Source: Collimonas fungivorans
Lineage (GTDB): Bacteria > Pseudomonadota > Gammaproteobacteria > Burkholderiales > Burkholderiaceae_D
NCBI RefSeq assembly: GCF_001584145.1
Contig: NZ_CP013232.1
Coordinates: 372,001-436,000 of the forward strand
Direction of reading: 5' to 3'
DNA: 64,000 nucleotides
Part shown: piece by piece, positions 23,681 to 33,012 of the stretch
Numbering within the stretch: the first letter of the stretch is position 1
Layout of the letters: every line of letters starts with the position of its first letter
Position numbers and translations under genes: made by a program
Notes under the pieces: generated by a model
Database searches by the model: none
What the model saw: the letters and a program-made list of their open reading frames with translations, nothing else
What the model was told of the DNA's origin: nothing

Positions 23681-24769
23681 ATGGTTACTAATAGTATGCC
23701 TGTATTCATTGGAAACCAAAGAGGGGGCCTGAACCTCGAGTCAACAAACAAGACAGTAATCGTGACAGGCGGCTGCGGCTACGTCGCCGGCTGGATGATA
23801 GCTGGCCTGCTGCAACGTGGTTATCGGGTACGGACCACCGTACGCAATCTTGCATCCGAGGGGGCTGTGCGCAAGAGTATCCTCAGTCAATGCGATCCAG
23901 GCGACCGGCTGAGTTTTTTTTCCGCCGATCTATTCCAGGATGCAGGCTGGGGCACAGCGATGGATGGTTGCGATTTCGTGATTCATGTCGCTTCACCGAT
24001 GGGCCAGGGGGCTCCCAAGGGAACCGACCTGATCACCCCGGCGCGCGACGGCACCTTACGTATATTGAAGGCAGCAGCAGCGGCCGGCGTCCGGCGCGTG
24101 GTCATCACTTCGTCTGTGGCCGCCGCACAAAATACCCTTCCAGCCGGAGACCGGAATCACGTTGAAACTGACGAGGGGATGTGGACCGATGTCAATAAAA
24201 AGGATACGGGCGATTACGCAAGGTCAAAGACGCTGGCGGAGAAAGCGGCCTGGGAATTTATCGAGCAGGATAAAAGCGGCCTGACGCTCACCTCGATTCT
24301 GCCGGGCATGATTCTCGGTCCGGTGATGACATCCAAGGTGTCCGGCTCCGTCGAAATCATCTCGCGCATGCTGACAGGCAGGATGGCCGCCGTTCCCCGG
24401 CTAGGTTTTAGCATTGTTGACGTGCGTGACCTGGTCGACTTGCATATCAGCGCCATGCTCTCGCCGGCGGCGGCAGGCCAGCGCTTTATCGCCAGCAGGG
24501 GCTTTCTCTGGCTCTCCGAAATGGTCGACATCTTGCGCCGGCAGTCTGGCATGCCAACCGAGAAATTGCCGAAGCGCCGGCTGCCGGATGTCGTCTTGCG
24601 GCTGGCTGCGTTGTTTAGCGCGGAAGCCAAATTCATGGCGCCGTTACTTGGCAAGGAAAGCCGATACAGTCATGCGAAAGCGACAGCCTTGCTCGACTGG
24701 CATCCGCGTGCCGCGGCGGACACGGTCACCGCCTGTGCGGAAAGCCTGGTTGCACGCGGCATTGTTTAG
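23681..24769 (+). CDS. Extended SDR NAD-dependent epimerase/aldehyde-reductase-like protein
   Basis: Up to 362 residues. The Rossmann motif KTVIVTGGCGYVAGWMI begins about residue 24; downstream DFVIHVASP, the ITSSV strand, and the Tyr/Lys pair in DYARSKTLAEKAAW mark an extended SDR of the dihydroflavonol/cinnamoyl-CoA reductase type. The start is uncertain: ATGs at 23681 and 23696 have no good ribosome site and precede about 20 non-conserved residues. The neighbouring HxlR gene is broken, so expression may be deregulated. It ends two bases before the stop of the convergent LysR gene. Confidence 0.82.
   Translation: MVTNSMPVFIGNQRGGLNLESTNKTVIVTGGCGYVAGWMIAGLLQRGYRVRTTVRNLASEGAVRKSILSQCDPGDRLSFFSADLFQDAGWGTAMDGCDFVIHVASPMGQGAPKGTDLITPARDGTLRILKAAAAAGVRRVVITSSVAAAQNTLPAGDRNHVETDEGMWTDVNKKDTGDYARSKTLAEKAAWEFIEQDKSGLTLTSILPGMILGPVMTSKVSGSVEIISRMLTGRMAAVPRLGFSIVDVRDLVDLHISAMLSPAAAGQRFIASRGFLWLSEMVDILRRQSGMPTEKLPKRRLPDVVLRLAALFSAEAKFMAPLLGKESRYSHAKATALLDWHPRAAADTVTACAESLVARGIV
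23686..23696. promoter_or_regulatory. Possible HxlR operator TACT-AAT-AGTA
   Basis: A short inverted repeat with 4-base arms and 3-base spacer lies 29 bp from the hxlR start, in the divergent region with the SDR gene. TACT/AGTA dyads are typical of HxlR-family operators. It is short, and overlaps the annotated SDR start region. Confidence 0.4.
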
Positions 24770-24771
24770 CT

Positions 24772-25668
24772 CTACAGAATCTCGCTCACAAAATCGATGA
24801 ACGCCTGCACCTTCGCCGCAGGCAGGTGGCGCGACGGGTAGAGTGCGTACAGCGAGTATTTCTCTCCCGCATAGTCCGGGAGAAGTTCGACCAGGAGGCC
24901 TTTGGCGAGGAGGTCCTGCACGCCGCTTGCCTTGATGCGCGCAATGCCGGCGCCGGCCAGGCATGCGCTCAGCAATGTGCCAGCCTCGGTAACGAGCAGG
25001 CGGCCGGAGGTCTTGGCCGGGATGATCTTGCGGCCAGACCGGTATTCCCAATCCAGCGGCAGGCCCGTCATCGCACTGCGCATCTGGATGCACTCGTGGC
25101 TGGCAAGATCCGCAGGTGTTTCAGGTCGCCCGTGTTTCTTGATATAGGCTGGCGCGGCGACGGTCACTACAGGAGTCTCCAGCAACTTGCGCCCGACCAA
25201 AGACGAAGAGGGTGGTTGCCCGAAGCGTACTGCGACGTCAAAGCCTTCGGCAACCAGGTCGCCCAATTGCTCGCGCGCCACCAGATCCAGCGAGAGATCG
25301 GGGTAACGGTCCAGAAATTGCGTGATGTGGGGTGCAAGCATCCTGCGCGCAAAAAAAGAATCGACATTCACGCGCAAACGCCCTCTCACGGCAACCGACG
25401 CCCCGGCTGTCAGGGCCACGGCATCGCCGATGCTGGCCAGCAACGGGCCGATTTCCTCATAGAGGCGCCTGCCTTCATCCGTCAGTTTGACCGAGTGCGT
25501 GGTCCGGTCAAACAAGCGCACCCCGATGCTCGACTCGAGCCGTCCCACCGCCCGGCTCACACCGGACGGAGACAAGCCCAGAACGTCCGCCGCGCGCGCA
25601 AAACTGCCGCTGTTAACGATCGCGGCAAGTACATTGATATTGGCAAGCATGCGTCCATCGAAGCTCAT
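24772..25668 (-). CDS. LysR-type regulator (paralogue of 40372)
   Basis: 298 residues from ATG 25668 (GAAAGG upstream). MSFDGRMLANINVLAAIVNSG and the HTH RAADVLGLSPSGVSRAVGRLE open a standard LysR protein; the effector domain contains RGRLRVNVDSFFARRMLAP and FDVAVRFGQPPSSSLVGRKL. Strongly similar along its length to the LysR at 40372. Divergent from the serine hydrolase gene at 25857, which is the likely target. Confidence 0.9.
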   Translation of the reverse strand: MSFDGRMLANINVLAAIVNSGSFARAADVLGLSPSGVSRAVGRLESSIGVRLFDRTTHSVKLTDEGRRLYEEIGPLLASIGDAVALTAGASVAVRGRLRVNVDSFFARRMLAPHITQFLDRYPDLSLDLVAREQLGDLVAEGFDVAVRFGQPPSSSLVGRKLLETPVVTVAAPAYIKKHGRPETPADLASHECIQMRSAMTGLPLDWEYRSGRKIIPAKTSGRLLVTEAGTLLSACLAGAGIARIKASGVQDLLAKGLLVELLPDYAGEKYSLYALYPSRHLPAAKVQAFIDFVSEIL

Positions 25669-25856
25669 TGCCGACCTTTCTTGTTCGTGCGTAAACGTCA
25701 TCAATGATATGACATGGATTCGATTCCATCAACAAGTGCGGACGACTATGATGCAAACCATCGCAATCGATAACCACGGTTCGCACTTTTTCAGTACCAG
25801 ATCCGAGCATGATGCAGATCGTTCGGAGAGGTCCCCCAATCTTGATGGAGCTACTC

Positions 25857-27170
25857 ATGACACAAAGTTTTAGCCGCCGCGACATGCTGAAAAGCGCCTC
25901 AGGCCTGCTCGCCGCCACAACAATGGGCGGGCTACTGGGCAACCGCGCTGTTGCCGCGGATGTCACTCCACGTGCACAAGGTAAGTACCTCCATAATCGC
26001 GCGTTTTCCCCAATCGATCGCGCTCTTCAGCAGGCGGTTGATAACAAAACGGTTGCCGGCGTCGTCGCCATGGGCGCGACCGACAAGGGTATGGTCTACC
26101 AAGGGGCGTTCGGCAAGGCAGACCTGGATGCCGGCACGCCGATATCAATGGACAATGTCTTCTGGCTGCTTTCCATGAGCAAAGCCATCACGGCTACCGC
26201 CTGCATGCAGCTCATCGAACAAGGCAAGTTAAAGCTCGACCAGCCCGCGAGCCAGATCCTGCCGGAGCTCAAGGCGCCGATGGTGCTGGACGGCTTCGAT
26301 GCCGCAGGCAAACCAAAACTGCGGCCAAGCAAACGTCCGATCACCGTGCGCCATTTGCTGACCCATACTTCAGGTTATACCTATCCTGTCTGGAGCGAAA
26401 ACATCCTGCAGTACGAAAAAGCTGCCGGCATGCCCGATATTGCCTATTCGATGAACGGCGCCTTCACCGCGCCGCTGGAATTCGATCCGGGCGATCGCTG
26501 GCAATATGGCATCAGCCTGGATTGGGTCGGCAAGCTGGTCGAGGCCGTGAGCGACCAGTCGCTGGAAATCTATTTTCGGGAAAAAATCTTCAATCCGCTT
26601 GGCATGGACAACTCGGGTTTCCTCATCGGCAGCGCCCAAAAGAAGCGCGTAGCGACCATGTACAACCGGCAGCCGGACGGCTCGCTCAAGTCCGCGCCGT
26701 TCGAGATGAATCAGCGTCCGGAATTTTTCAGCGGAGGAGGCGGGCTGTTCAGCACCCCGCGCGACTATATGGCCTTCCTGCAAATGCTGGTGCGCGGCGG
26801 CACATTCAACGGCGCCCGTATCCTGAAACCGGAGACCGTTGCGATGATGTTCAAGAATCAGATCGGCGATCTCAATGTAGTCGAAATGAAATCCGCCCAG
26901 CCGGTTTACTCAAACAGTTTCGACGAATTCCCCGGCATGCAGCATAAATGGGGCCTGTCGTTCGACCTGAATACGCAGCCGGGACCGCATGGGCGCAGCG
27001 CCGGCAGCGGCAGCTGGGCCGGCCTCCTCAACTGTTACTACTGGATCGATCCGGTCAAGCATGTTACCGGCGCGTTGTTCACGCAGCTCCTGCCTTTTTA
27101 TGACGAACGCGTCGTGAATCTCTGGGGCCAGGTTGAAGAAGGCATATACGGCGGCCTCCGCCGCACTTGA
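25857..27170 (+). CDS. Tat-exported class C beta-lactamase-like serine hydrolase (EstB type)
   Basis: 437 residues from ATG 25857 (GGAG at 25847-25850). A twin-arginine signal (SRRDMLKSASGLLAATTMGG) leads to a serine beta-lactamase-fold domain: catalytic Ser106-x-x-Lys109 in WLLSMSKAITATACM, a YGIS motif in place of Y-x-N (RWQYGISLDWVG), and GPHGRSAGSGSWAG near the C-terminus in the place of the KTG/HxG box. This combination is common in esterase/transesterase relatives rather than in true cephalosporinases. Divergent from its probable LysR regulator. Confidence 0.87.
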   Translation: MTQSFSRRDMLKSASGLLAATTMGGLLGNRAVAADVTPRAQGKYLHNRAFSPIDRALQQAVDNKTVAGVVAMGATDKGMVYQGAFGKADLDAGTPISMDNVFWLLSMSKAITATACMQLIEQGKLKLDQPASQILPELKAPMVLDGFDAAGKPKLRPSKRPITVRHLLTHTSGYTYPVWSENILQYEKAAGMPDIAYSMNGAFTAPLEFDPGDRWQYGISLDWVGKLVEAVSDQSLEIYFREKIFNPLGMDNSGFLIGSAQKKRVATMYNRQPDGSLKSAPFEMNQRPEFFSGGGGLFSTPRDYMAFLQMLVRGGTFNGARILKPETVAMMFKNQIGDLNVVEMKSAQPVYSNSFDEFPGMQHKWGLSFDLNTQPGPHGRSAGSGSWAGLLNCYYWIDPVKHVTGALFTQLLPFYDERVVNLWGQVEEGIYGGLRRT

Positions 27171-27259
27171 TATCCACGCTGCATCCATGAGATCTGACGA
27201 TCATTGATGCGGCAGTTTAGTTACTTAGTTAATCACCATTACGAGAAAGAAACATCATC

Positions 27260-28120
27260 ATGTACGCCATTACTGGAATTACCGGAAAAGTCGGCGGCGC
27301 ACTCGCGCAAGCGCTACTCGCCGCGAATCTGCCTGTCCGCGCCGTTGTGCGCGACGCCGCCAAGGGCCAGGCCTGGGCGGCCCGCGGCTGCGAAGTCGCG
27401 CTCGCCGAGATGGACGATGCGGTGTCCCTGGCTGCCGCGTTCAAGGGCGTCGAGGGAATATTCATTCTGCCGCCGTCGGAATTCGACCCGTCGCCAGGTT
27501 TTCCCGAGGCGCTCTTGGTCATCAATGCGGTCAAGGCAGCACTCGAAGCGGCAGGTCCAGGCAAGGTGGTTTGCCTTTCGACGATTGGGGCACAGGCAAC
27601 CCAATCAAACCTGCTCACGCAGCGCACACTCATGGAACAGGCGCTTGGCGAACTGTCGATGCCCATCACGTTCCTCAGGCCAGGCTGGTTCATGGAGAAC
27701 GCGCTGTGGGATGTCGAGCCGGCACGCAGCGGCGTCATTCCGAGTTTTCTGCAACCCCTCGACAAACCGGTGCCGATGGTGGCGACGGCGGACGTCGGGC
27801 GAGTCGCGGCGGAATTGCTGCAACAAGACTGGAGCGGCCGACGCATCGTTGAACTGGAAGGGCCGCATCGCGTTTCGCCCAACGACATCGCGGCCGCGTT
27901 TGCGGAAATCCTTGGCCATCCGGTCCATGCCGAGGCGGTTCCGCGCGAGACCTGGGGTGCATTGTTCAGGTCGCAAGGCACGAAAGATCCTGTGCCGCGC
28001 ATCCAGATGCTTGATGGATTCAACGAAGGCTGGATCGAATTCGAAGGCGACGATGCCAAGGTGATCAAGGGCGAAGTCGAACTTGAGACGGTCTTGCGAG
28101 GACTTGTCGCAGCTGGATAA
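27260..28120 (+). CDS. NmrA-like NAD(P)-binding protein
   Basis: 286 residues. Starts with the nucleotide-binding ITGITGKVGGALAQALLAAN, followed by VRAVVRDAAKGQAWAARG, a typical NADP-binding Arg loop, then GVEGIFILPPSEFD and TFLRPGWFMENALWDVEP. This is the QOR2/NmrA atypical SDR type that binds NADP and senses or reduces quinone-like compounds. It lies 25 bp before the aldo/keto reductase gene, likely cotranscribed. Confidence 0.87.
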   Translation: MYAITGITGKVGGALAQALLAANLPVRAVVRDAAKGQAWAARGCEVALAEMDDAVSLAAAFKGVEGIFILPPSEFDPSPGFPEALLVINAVKAALEAAGPGKVVCLSTIGAQATQSNLLTQRTLMEQALGELSMPITFLRPGWFMENALWDVEPARSGVIPSFLQPLDKPVPMVATADVGRVAAELLQQDWSGRRIVELEGPHRVSPNDIAAAFAEILGHPVHAEAVPRETWGALFRSQGTKDPVPRIQMLDGFNEGWIEFEGDDAKVIKGEVELETVLRGLVAAG

Positions 28121-28145
28121 TCTCATCAACGAACGGGAGAAGGAG

Positions 28146-29171
28146 ATGGACTACAGTACGCTAGGCCGGTCTGGCCTGCGCGTCTCGCGCCTATCGCTGG
28201 GCGCGATGACATTTGGCGCGGGCAGCGGGATATGGGGACAGATAGCCGGGCTCGATCGAGCGCAGGCGGCCAGCCTTGTGGCGATGGCGTTCGACCAGGG
28301 TGTCAACCTGATCGATACCGCCGATGCCTATTCACAGGGAAAGTCGGAACAGATCGTAGGGCAGGTCATTGCCGATCTCGGCCTCGATGAGACGCGCATG
28401 CTGGTGGCGACCAAGGTCCGGCTGCGCACCGGCCCCGGGCAAAACCAGGTCGGCCTGGGCCGCTCGCACATCATGCGCTCGGTGGAGGCGAGCCTGAAAC
28501 GCCTAGGCCGCGATCATATCGATCTGTTCCAGTTGCACGATCGCGATGCACTAGTGCCGATGCAGGAAACGCTGCGCGCCTTGGACGACCTGGTGACGCA
28601 AGGGAAGGTGCGCCACATCGGCGTGTGCAACTTCAGCGCGGGCGACCTGGAGCGCGTGCAGGGCATCACGGCGCAGACGCACAGGGCGGCCATTACCAGC
28701 AATCAGGTTTATTACTCGCTGGCGGCGCGCGATATCGAATACGAAATCGCGTCGGTAGCGCGGGCCAACGATGTCGCCCTGATTGTCTGGAGTCCTCTGT
28801 CGGGCGGATATCTGAGCGGAAAATATACGGCGGGAGGCGATGGCGCAGGGAAGGGGCGCCGCGCCAATCTCGATTTCCCGCCGATCGATCCGGCTAAAGT
28901 CGATCCCATCGTGCTCGAACTGCGGCAAGTGGCTGCCGAACTTGGCGCGACGCCGGCGCAAGTTGCATTGGCATGGACCCTGGGCCGGAGCGAAGTGACA
29001 TCGATCACGATTGGCGCACGCTCGCCGGAACAGATCGTCAATAACCTGGCAGCGGCGCAACTGGTTTTGTCGGCCGAGCAACGGGAGCGTCTGGATTGTG
29101 TGTCGGAGCCGGAAAAGGTCTACCCGTACTGGATGCAGCAATTTCACGACAGGGATCGCGTATTGCCTTGA
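28146..29171 (+). CDS. Aldo/keto reductase
   Basis: 341 residues from ATG 28146, with AGAAGGAG just upstream. The AKR tetrad is visible: Asp and Tyr in IDTADAYSQGKSEQIVG, Lys in MLVATKVRL, His in LFQLHDRD. NADPH-binding ITIGARSPEQIVNNLAA is near the C-terminus. It belongs to the group of YajO/Tas-like reductases of small carbonyls. Cotranscribed with the NmrA-like gene, 25 bp apart. Confidence 0.92.
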   Translation: MDYSTLGRSGLRVSRLSLGAMTFGAGSGIWGQIAGLDRAQAASLVAMAFDQGVNLIDTADAYSQGKSEQIVGQVIADLGLDETRMLVATKVRLRTGPGQNQVGLGRSHIMRSVEASLKRLGRDHIDLFQLHDRDALVPMQETLRALDDLVTQGKVRHIGVCNFSAGDLERVQGITAQTHRAAITSNQVYYSLAARDIEYEIASVARANDVALIVWSPLSGGYLSGKYTAGGDGAGKGRRANLDFPPIDPAKVDPIVLELRQVAAELGATPAQVALAWTLGRSEVTSITIGARSPEQIVNNLAAAQLVLSAEQRERLDCVSEPEKVYPYWMQQFHDRDRVLP

Positions 29172-29236
29172 TGGATGACGGGCAAGTTCGCAATCAGTGA
29201 ACACGATCAATAAAGTCTGTCGTGGTACCCCGGATT

Positions 29237-29617
29237 TTACGCCTGCATGTTGATCGCAGATTGCCTATCTATAAATGCATATAGCTCGAGAAGCCTGCCG
29301 TCGCGTGTGACCGCTATGTCCACGCCTGTCACAGCGTTCCGATTGTCTTCAGGCCCATAACCCCATGCGAGGCGCCCGACCCCATGCATGGCCTCGACGG
29401 GGCCGCGCTCGACAAAATCGAAAGCAGGGAATTTTGCCTGCAACTCCTCAATCCTGCGATTGATGGCGTTCAGGCCGACATAGCGGCCGTCGGGGTCGAC
29501 GAAGGTACCCTCAGGCAGCCAGATGGTTTCCAGTTCCGTCATGCGCGCCGCAGCGTTCCGCTCGCCGAAGATGGCGAGCAGGTTTCGTCGCAATAGTTCA
29601 TTCACCGAAAAAGACAT
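29237..29617 (-). CDS. SnoaL/NTF2-like protein
   Basis: 126 residues with the NTF2-like pattern of helices then a curved sheet: RRNLLAIFGERNAAARMTEL, WLPEGTFVDPDGRYVGLNAIN, GVDIAVTRDGRLLELYAFID. Such cone-shaped folds serve as small enzymes or ligand binders; no catalytic residues can be assigned. It lies 86 bp downstream of another NTF2-like gene on the same strand. Confidence 0.8.
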   Translation of the reverse strand: MSFSVNELLRRNLLAIFGERNAAARMTELETIWLPEGTFVDPDGRYVGLNAINRRIEELQAKFPAFDFVERGPVEAMHGVGRLAWGYGPEDNRNAVTGVDIAVTRDGRLLELYAFIDRQSAINMQA

Positions 29618-29703
29618 CGCAGATTCCTTTACATGGTTGAGGATCGGACCGAACGGTAGTGTTCCGATATCGTGATCCTGTGCTTTGAAAGCAGATGTAG
29701 CGC

Positions 29704-30111
29704 TCAGTGTTGCGCGGCCATCGATACGGCAAAGCTGTCTTCCAGCATCAGGAAGCTGGCGATCCTTGTATCGGAGAAGGTCAGGACGAACGCGAATGTC
29801 GTATCGATCAGCTTGCCGGTGGTGATGATCCGCGATTGCAAATGGCCGAGAATGATAGCCCGGTCGTCGTTTGCGAGAATATCCTTGATGTCGAAGCTGA
29901 CGCGCTCAACCATGGTTTGCGTGTCGCGGACGAAATCCGATATTGCCTTGCGTCCGGTCTTGTGGCCGATCCAAGGCAGCACGCCGGTGTCGCCCGGTAT
30001 GTTCCAGTCGAGATCGGGCGTGCACAGTGCGGCAATCTCGTCGGCGCTGGCGCCTGAGCCCATTTTTGCCAGAAACTGCTGGGCGAGCTGAAGGTTTTTT
30101 TGCGAATTCAT
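29704..30111 (-). CDS. NTF2-like (SnoaL) family protein
   Basis: 135 residues from ATG 30111; the frame is open to 30138. Pattern: NLQLAQQFLAKMGSGASADEI, LDWNIPGDTGVLPWIGHKTG, ISDFVRDTQTMVERVSFDI and a C-terminal sheet. Typical nuclear transport factor 2/ketosteroid-isomerase-like protein. It follows an SDR remnant, so the original operon was probably SDR-NTF2-NTF2 opposite the LysR gene at 30471. Confidence 0.8.
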   Translation of the reverse strand: MNSQKNLQLAQQFLAKMGSGASADEIAALCTPDLDWNIPGDTGVLPWIGHKTGRKAISDFVRDTQTMVERVSFDIKDILANDDRAIILGHLQSRIITTGKLIDTTFAFVLTFSDTRIASFLMLEDSFAVSMAAQH

Positions 30112-30164
30112 GGTGTTTCCAGGTGATGCCGCAGCCATGCTCGCATGGATGCGGCGTTGAAAAA

Positions 30165-30350
<186 letters not shown>

Positions 30351-30470
30351 TCAGGGCTCCCGATTGATCTGCGTGGACGAATGGCTTCAGCTTAGTTTAA
30401 GCACGCATGCAGATAAATAGGTGTATTGTGGTTTATCTATTCACCTGTGTAGATAATTGGAGATCGACTG

Positions 30471-31370
30471 ATGGACCATTTGCAGGCTATCCGCGTCTTT
30501 GTCCGCGTTGTTGAGACCGGAGGTTTCGGACGCGCAGCCCTTTCTCTGAATATGCCGAATGCCACGGCGAGCAAATGGGTCAAATCGCTGGAAACGCATC
30601 TTGGCGTAAAACTGCTGGAACGGAATACGCGCCGGGTCAGTGTGACGACCGATGGAGCGGCTTACTATGAACGTATGCGGCAGCTGCTGAGCGAACTCGA
30701 CGATGTCGAGGCCACGCTTGGCCGGGAGCAGGCAAACCCGCGCGGCGTGCTGAGAGTCGACACCGGCGGCTCGACCGCAAGCGGCATCCTCATTCCCGCA
30801 TTGCCGGCTTTTCTTGCGCGCTATCCCGACATACAGGTTCAGCTCAGCGTCACCGACCGTACCGTGGATCTTGTGGCAGAAAACATAGATTGTGCAATCC
30901 GCAGCAGCGCCAATGACCTGGATCTCGTGACGCACTCGGTCGGGAAGCTCGCCTGGACCACATGCGCCAGTCCCGCTTATCTCGCAAAGTACGGCACGCC
31001 GAAGCGTCCGCAGGACATTGTGGAGGGCAGCATGCCCGTCGTCGGCTATTTTTCTGCAACGACGGGCATTACGCAGCCGCTGATGTTTTGCCGAGGCAGG
31101 GAGGTAATCACGCTTGAACGGGTACGCCATGACATTCTTGTCAGCGAGAGCAATGCCCACCTTGCTACTGCGTTGGCTGGCTTGGGGATCGTCCACACAT
31201 TGGACTTCATGGTGCGCCCGTTCATCGAGCAAAAGAGGCTTGTGCCGATTCTCGTGCCATGGCGGCCGGATCCGCTTGCGGTCTATATCGCTTATCCGCC
31301 GAGCCGGAGATATAGCACCAAGGTGAGGGTGTTTGCAGATTGGGTTGCGGCACTGTTCGCGTCTGCGTGA
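30471..31370 (+). CDS. LysR-type transcriptional regulator
   Basis: 299 residues, GGAG eight bases upstream. HTH in RAALSLNMPNATASKWVKSLE; effector domain from PRGVLRVDTGGSTASGIL. It resembles the subgroup that controls divergent SDR/NTF2 operons. Its natural target gene is deleted to a remnant at 30165-30342; it may still control the NTF2-like genes. Confidence 0.9.
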   Translation: MDHLQAIRVFVRVVETGGFGRAALSLNMPNATASKWVKSLETHLGVKLLERNTRRVSVTTDGAAYYERMRQLLSELDDVEATLGREQANPRGVLRVDTGGSTASGILIPALPAFLARYPDIQVQLSVTDRTVDLVAENIDCAIRSSANDLDLVTHSVGKLAWTTCASPAYLAKYGTPKRPQDIVEGSMPVVGYFSATTGITQPLMFCRGREVITLERVRHDILVSESNAHLATALAGLGIVHTLDFMVRPFIEQKRLVPILVPWRPDPLAVYIAYPPSRRYSTKVRVFADWVAALFASA

Positions 31371-31484
31371 ATCGTGACAGATTCATGGCAGATTCATGAC
31401 AGATGAGCTTGACGAGAAGCGGGCGCGGCGGGCTATTGGAGGGGGCGCTTTGGCTGCTCCGACTCATGGTGTCGTCAAAACGGA

Positions 31485-31518
31485 CCAGGCCCCGGCCTGT
31501 TGACAGACCGGGGCCTGG
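31485..31518 (-). terminator. Rho-independent terminator for the DoxX gene
   Basis: Perfect 11-base arms CCAGGCCCCGG (31485-31495) and CCGGGGCCTGG (31508-31518) around a 12-base loop, followed on the minus strand by a short T-run (TTTT). It lies 15 bp beyond the doxX stop. Confidence 0.8.
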
Positions 31519-31533
31519 CGCTACCGAAGCGCG

Positions 31534-31953
31534 TCAGGCAGCTTGCTGGCCGAGCTTGCGCGAGCGGCCATCAAGGCTGAAAGCGCCAGCGCCGAAGGCC
31601 GCCACTTGCAGCAAGCCGCCAGCCATGGCGAGATTCTTCATGAAATGGATCATCTGGTTCTGGTCGCCGAGGGCGTGATGGAAGATCAGGGCCGTGACAA
31701 CCGCAAACACGGCCAGCACCGCGGCCACCAGGCGGGTCTGGTAGCCGGCCAGCAGCAGCAGGCCGCCGCCCAGTTCGACGATGACGGCCGCCGCGTAACC
31801 GAGCGTCGCCAGCGGCAGGCCGGTCGACGCGATGTAGCCGATGGTGGCGGCGGGCGCCGCCAGCTTGCCGACGCCGCTCAGGATGAAGATGAGGGACATC
31901 AGCAGACGGCCGAGGGCCGGTGTGAAGGAAGGTGTTTTCAGTGCATTGCTCAT
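31534..31953 (-). CDS. DoxX family membrane protein
   Basis: 139 residues with four membrane helices. The first carries the DoxX pattern RLLMSLIFILSGVGKLAAP; later VIVELGGGLLLLAGYQTRLVA and LIFHHALGDQNQMIHFMKNLAM are typical. DoxX proteins are linked to respiratory or redox membrane complexes, often cotranscribed with pirin as here (pirin lies 94 bp upstream on the same strand). Confidence 0.92.
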   Translation of the reverse strand: MSNALKTPSFTPALGRLLMSLIFILSGVGKLAAPAATIGYIASTGLPLATLGYAAAVIVELGGGLLLLAGYQTRLVAAVLAVFAVVTALIFHHALGDQNQMIHFMKNLAMAGGLLQVAAFGAGAFSLDGRSRKLGQQAA

Positions 31954-32047
31954 GCTAGCTCCAGTAAATGAAATGACGAATTAAGGAAAAAGTGCTGCCC
32001 TGTGTATCTTTTACGCCGCGCGGTCCGGGCCGGCCGCGCGGAAAAAA

Positions 32048-32902
32048 TCAAATCTCGCCGCGTGCGCGCAAGCCGTCGCCGATGCGGCGTATTTCCGCCT
32101 CACCCTGCTGCAGCGTCGCCGGCGAAGTATGTACCGAGTAATAACCGAGCACCAGTTCGTGCGGATGCTTGGCGGCGGAGCCGAGCACGAACTCGGTCTC
32201 GCCTTGTGCGACGAAATCCAGCGGTGCAGCGGACTCTTCGAAGATCGCCACCTCCTTCTCCAGAGTCACACCCGAGACCTGCAGCTTGCCCTTGCTGTTG
32301 GCGACCCAGGCGACCGTTTGGTCGGCCGGTGGCTGGTAGCGCCAGCGTTCGCCGTCCGCCAGCTTGACGTGCAGGTAATTGATCGATGCGCTGGTCGCGA
32401 TGGCGCTCTGCGCCCGGCCGTATTTGCCAAGGACGACGCGTGCCGGTCCTTCGGACTGGACTTCCTCCGGCGCCAGGTAGCGGCTCTGCGCCGGGCTGTT
32501 TTCGTCTTGGCTGGGTAAGGCCAGCCACAGTTGGAAACCTTCGACGTGGCCGGCATCGCCGACCTGGCCGCCGTGCCAGACGCCGCCGCCGGCCTGCATC
32601 CATTCGACGCCGCCGGCCGGCAAGCTGCCGCGGCGGCCGGTTGTCTCGTAGTAATCGGTGTTGCCTGAGAAAACCACGGTCACGGTGGCGATGCCGGAGT
32701 GCGGATGCAGGTTCATGCGCGGACCGCCGGCGCTCATCTTGAACAGGTCAAGAAAGACAAAGGGTTTGATCAGTTCGCCCATGTCGGACGGGCTGACCAG
32801 GCGCGTGATGCCGCCGTGCACCGTACCGCGCGTGCGGTACAGCACTTCGCGCAGGGTGCCCGGCAGCGGCAGGGCGGCGGTGTTGCTGATCAATGTTTGC
32901 AT
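32048..32902 (-). CDS. Pirin family protein
   Basis: 284 residues, two cupin domains. N-terminal metal region FKMSAGGPRMNLHPHSGIATVT and GVEWMQAGGGVWHGG. The first two His ligands (HPH) and a third His (WHGG) are present, while the usual His-Ser-Glu is replaced by His-Gly-Gly, so the fourth ligand is missing or different. Pirins bind iron, and some oxidise quercetin. Paired with doxX and opposite the LysR gene at 33013, which probably controls both. Confidence 0.9.
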   Translation of the reverse strand: MQTLISNTAALPLPGTLREVLYRTRGTVHGGITRLVSPSDMGELIKPFVFLDLFKMSAGGPRMNLHPHSGIATVTVVFSGNTDYYETTGRRGSLPAGGVEWMQAGGGVWHGGQVGDAGHVEGFQLWLALPSQDENSPAQSRYLAPEEVQSEGPARVVLGKYGRAQSAIATSASINYLHVKLADGERWRYQPPADQTVAWVANSKGKLQVSGVTLEKEVAIFEESAAPLDFVAQGETEFVLGSAAKHPHELVLGYYSVHTSPATLQQGEAEIRRIGDGLRARGEI

Positions 32903-33012
32903 GCTGTGCTCCTTTTGTTGGCTCGGTTGAATCCGATGAGCGAATAATAGGCGCTAGCAATCCATCTTTAAAGTCTATATATTTAGATATTATGTATCGA
33001 TAGGATGGATAT

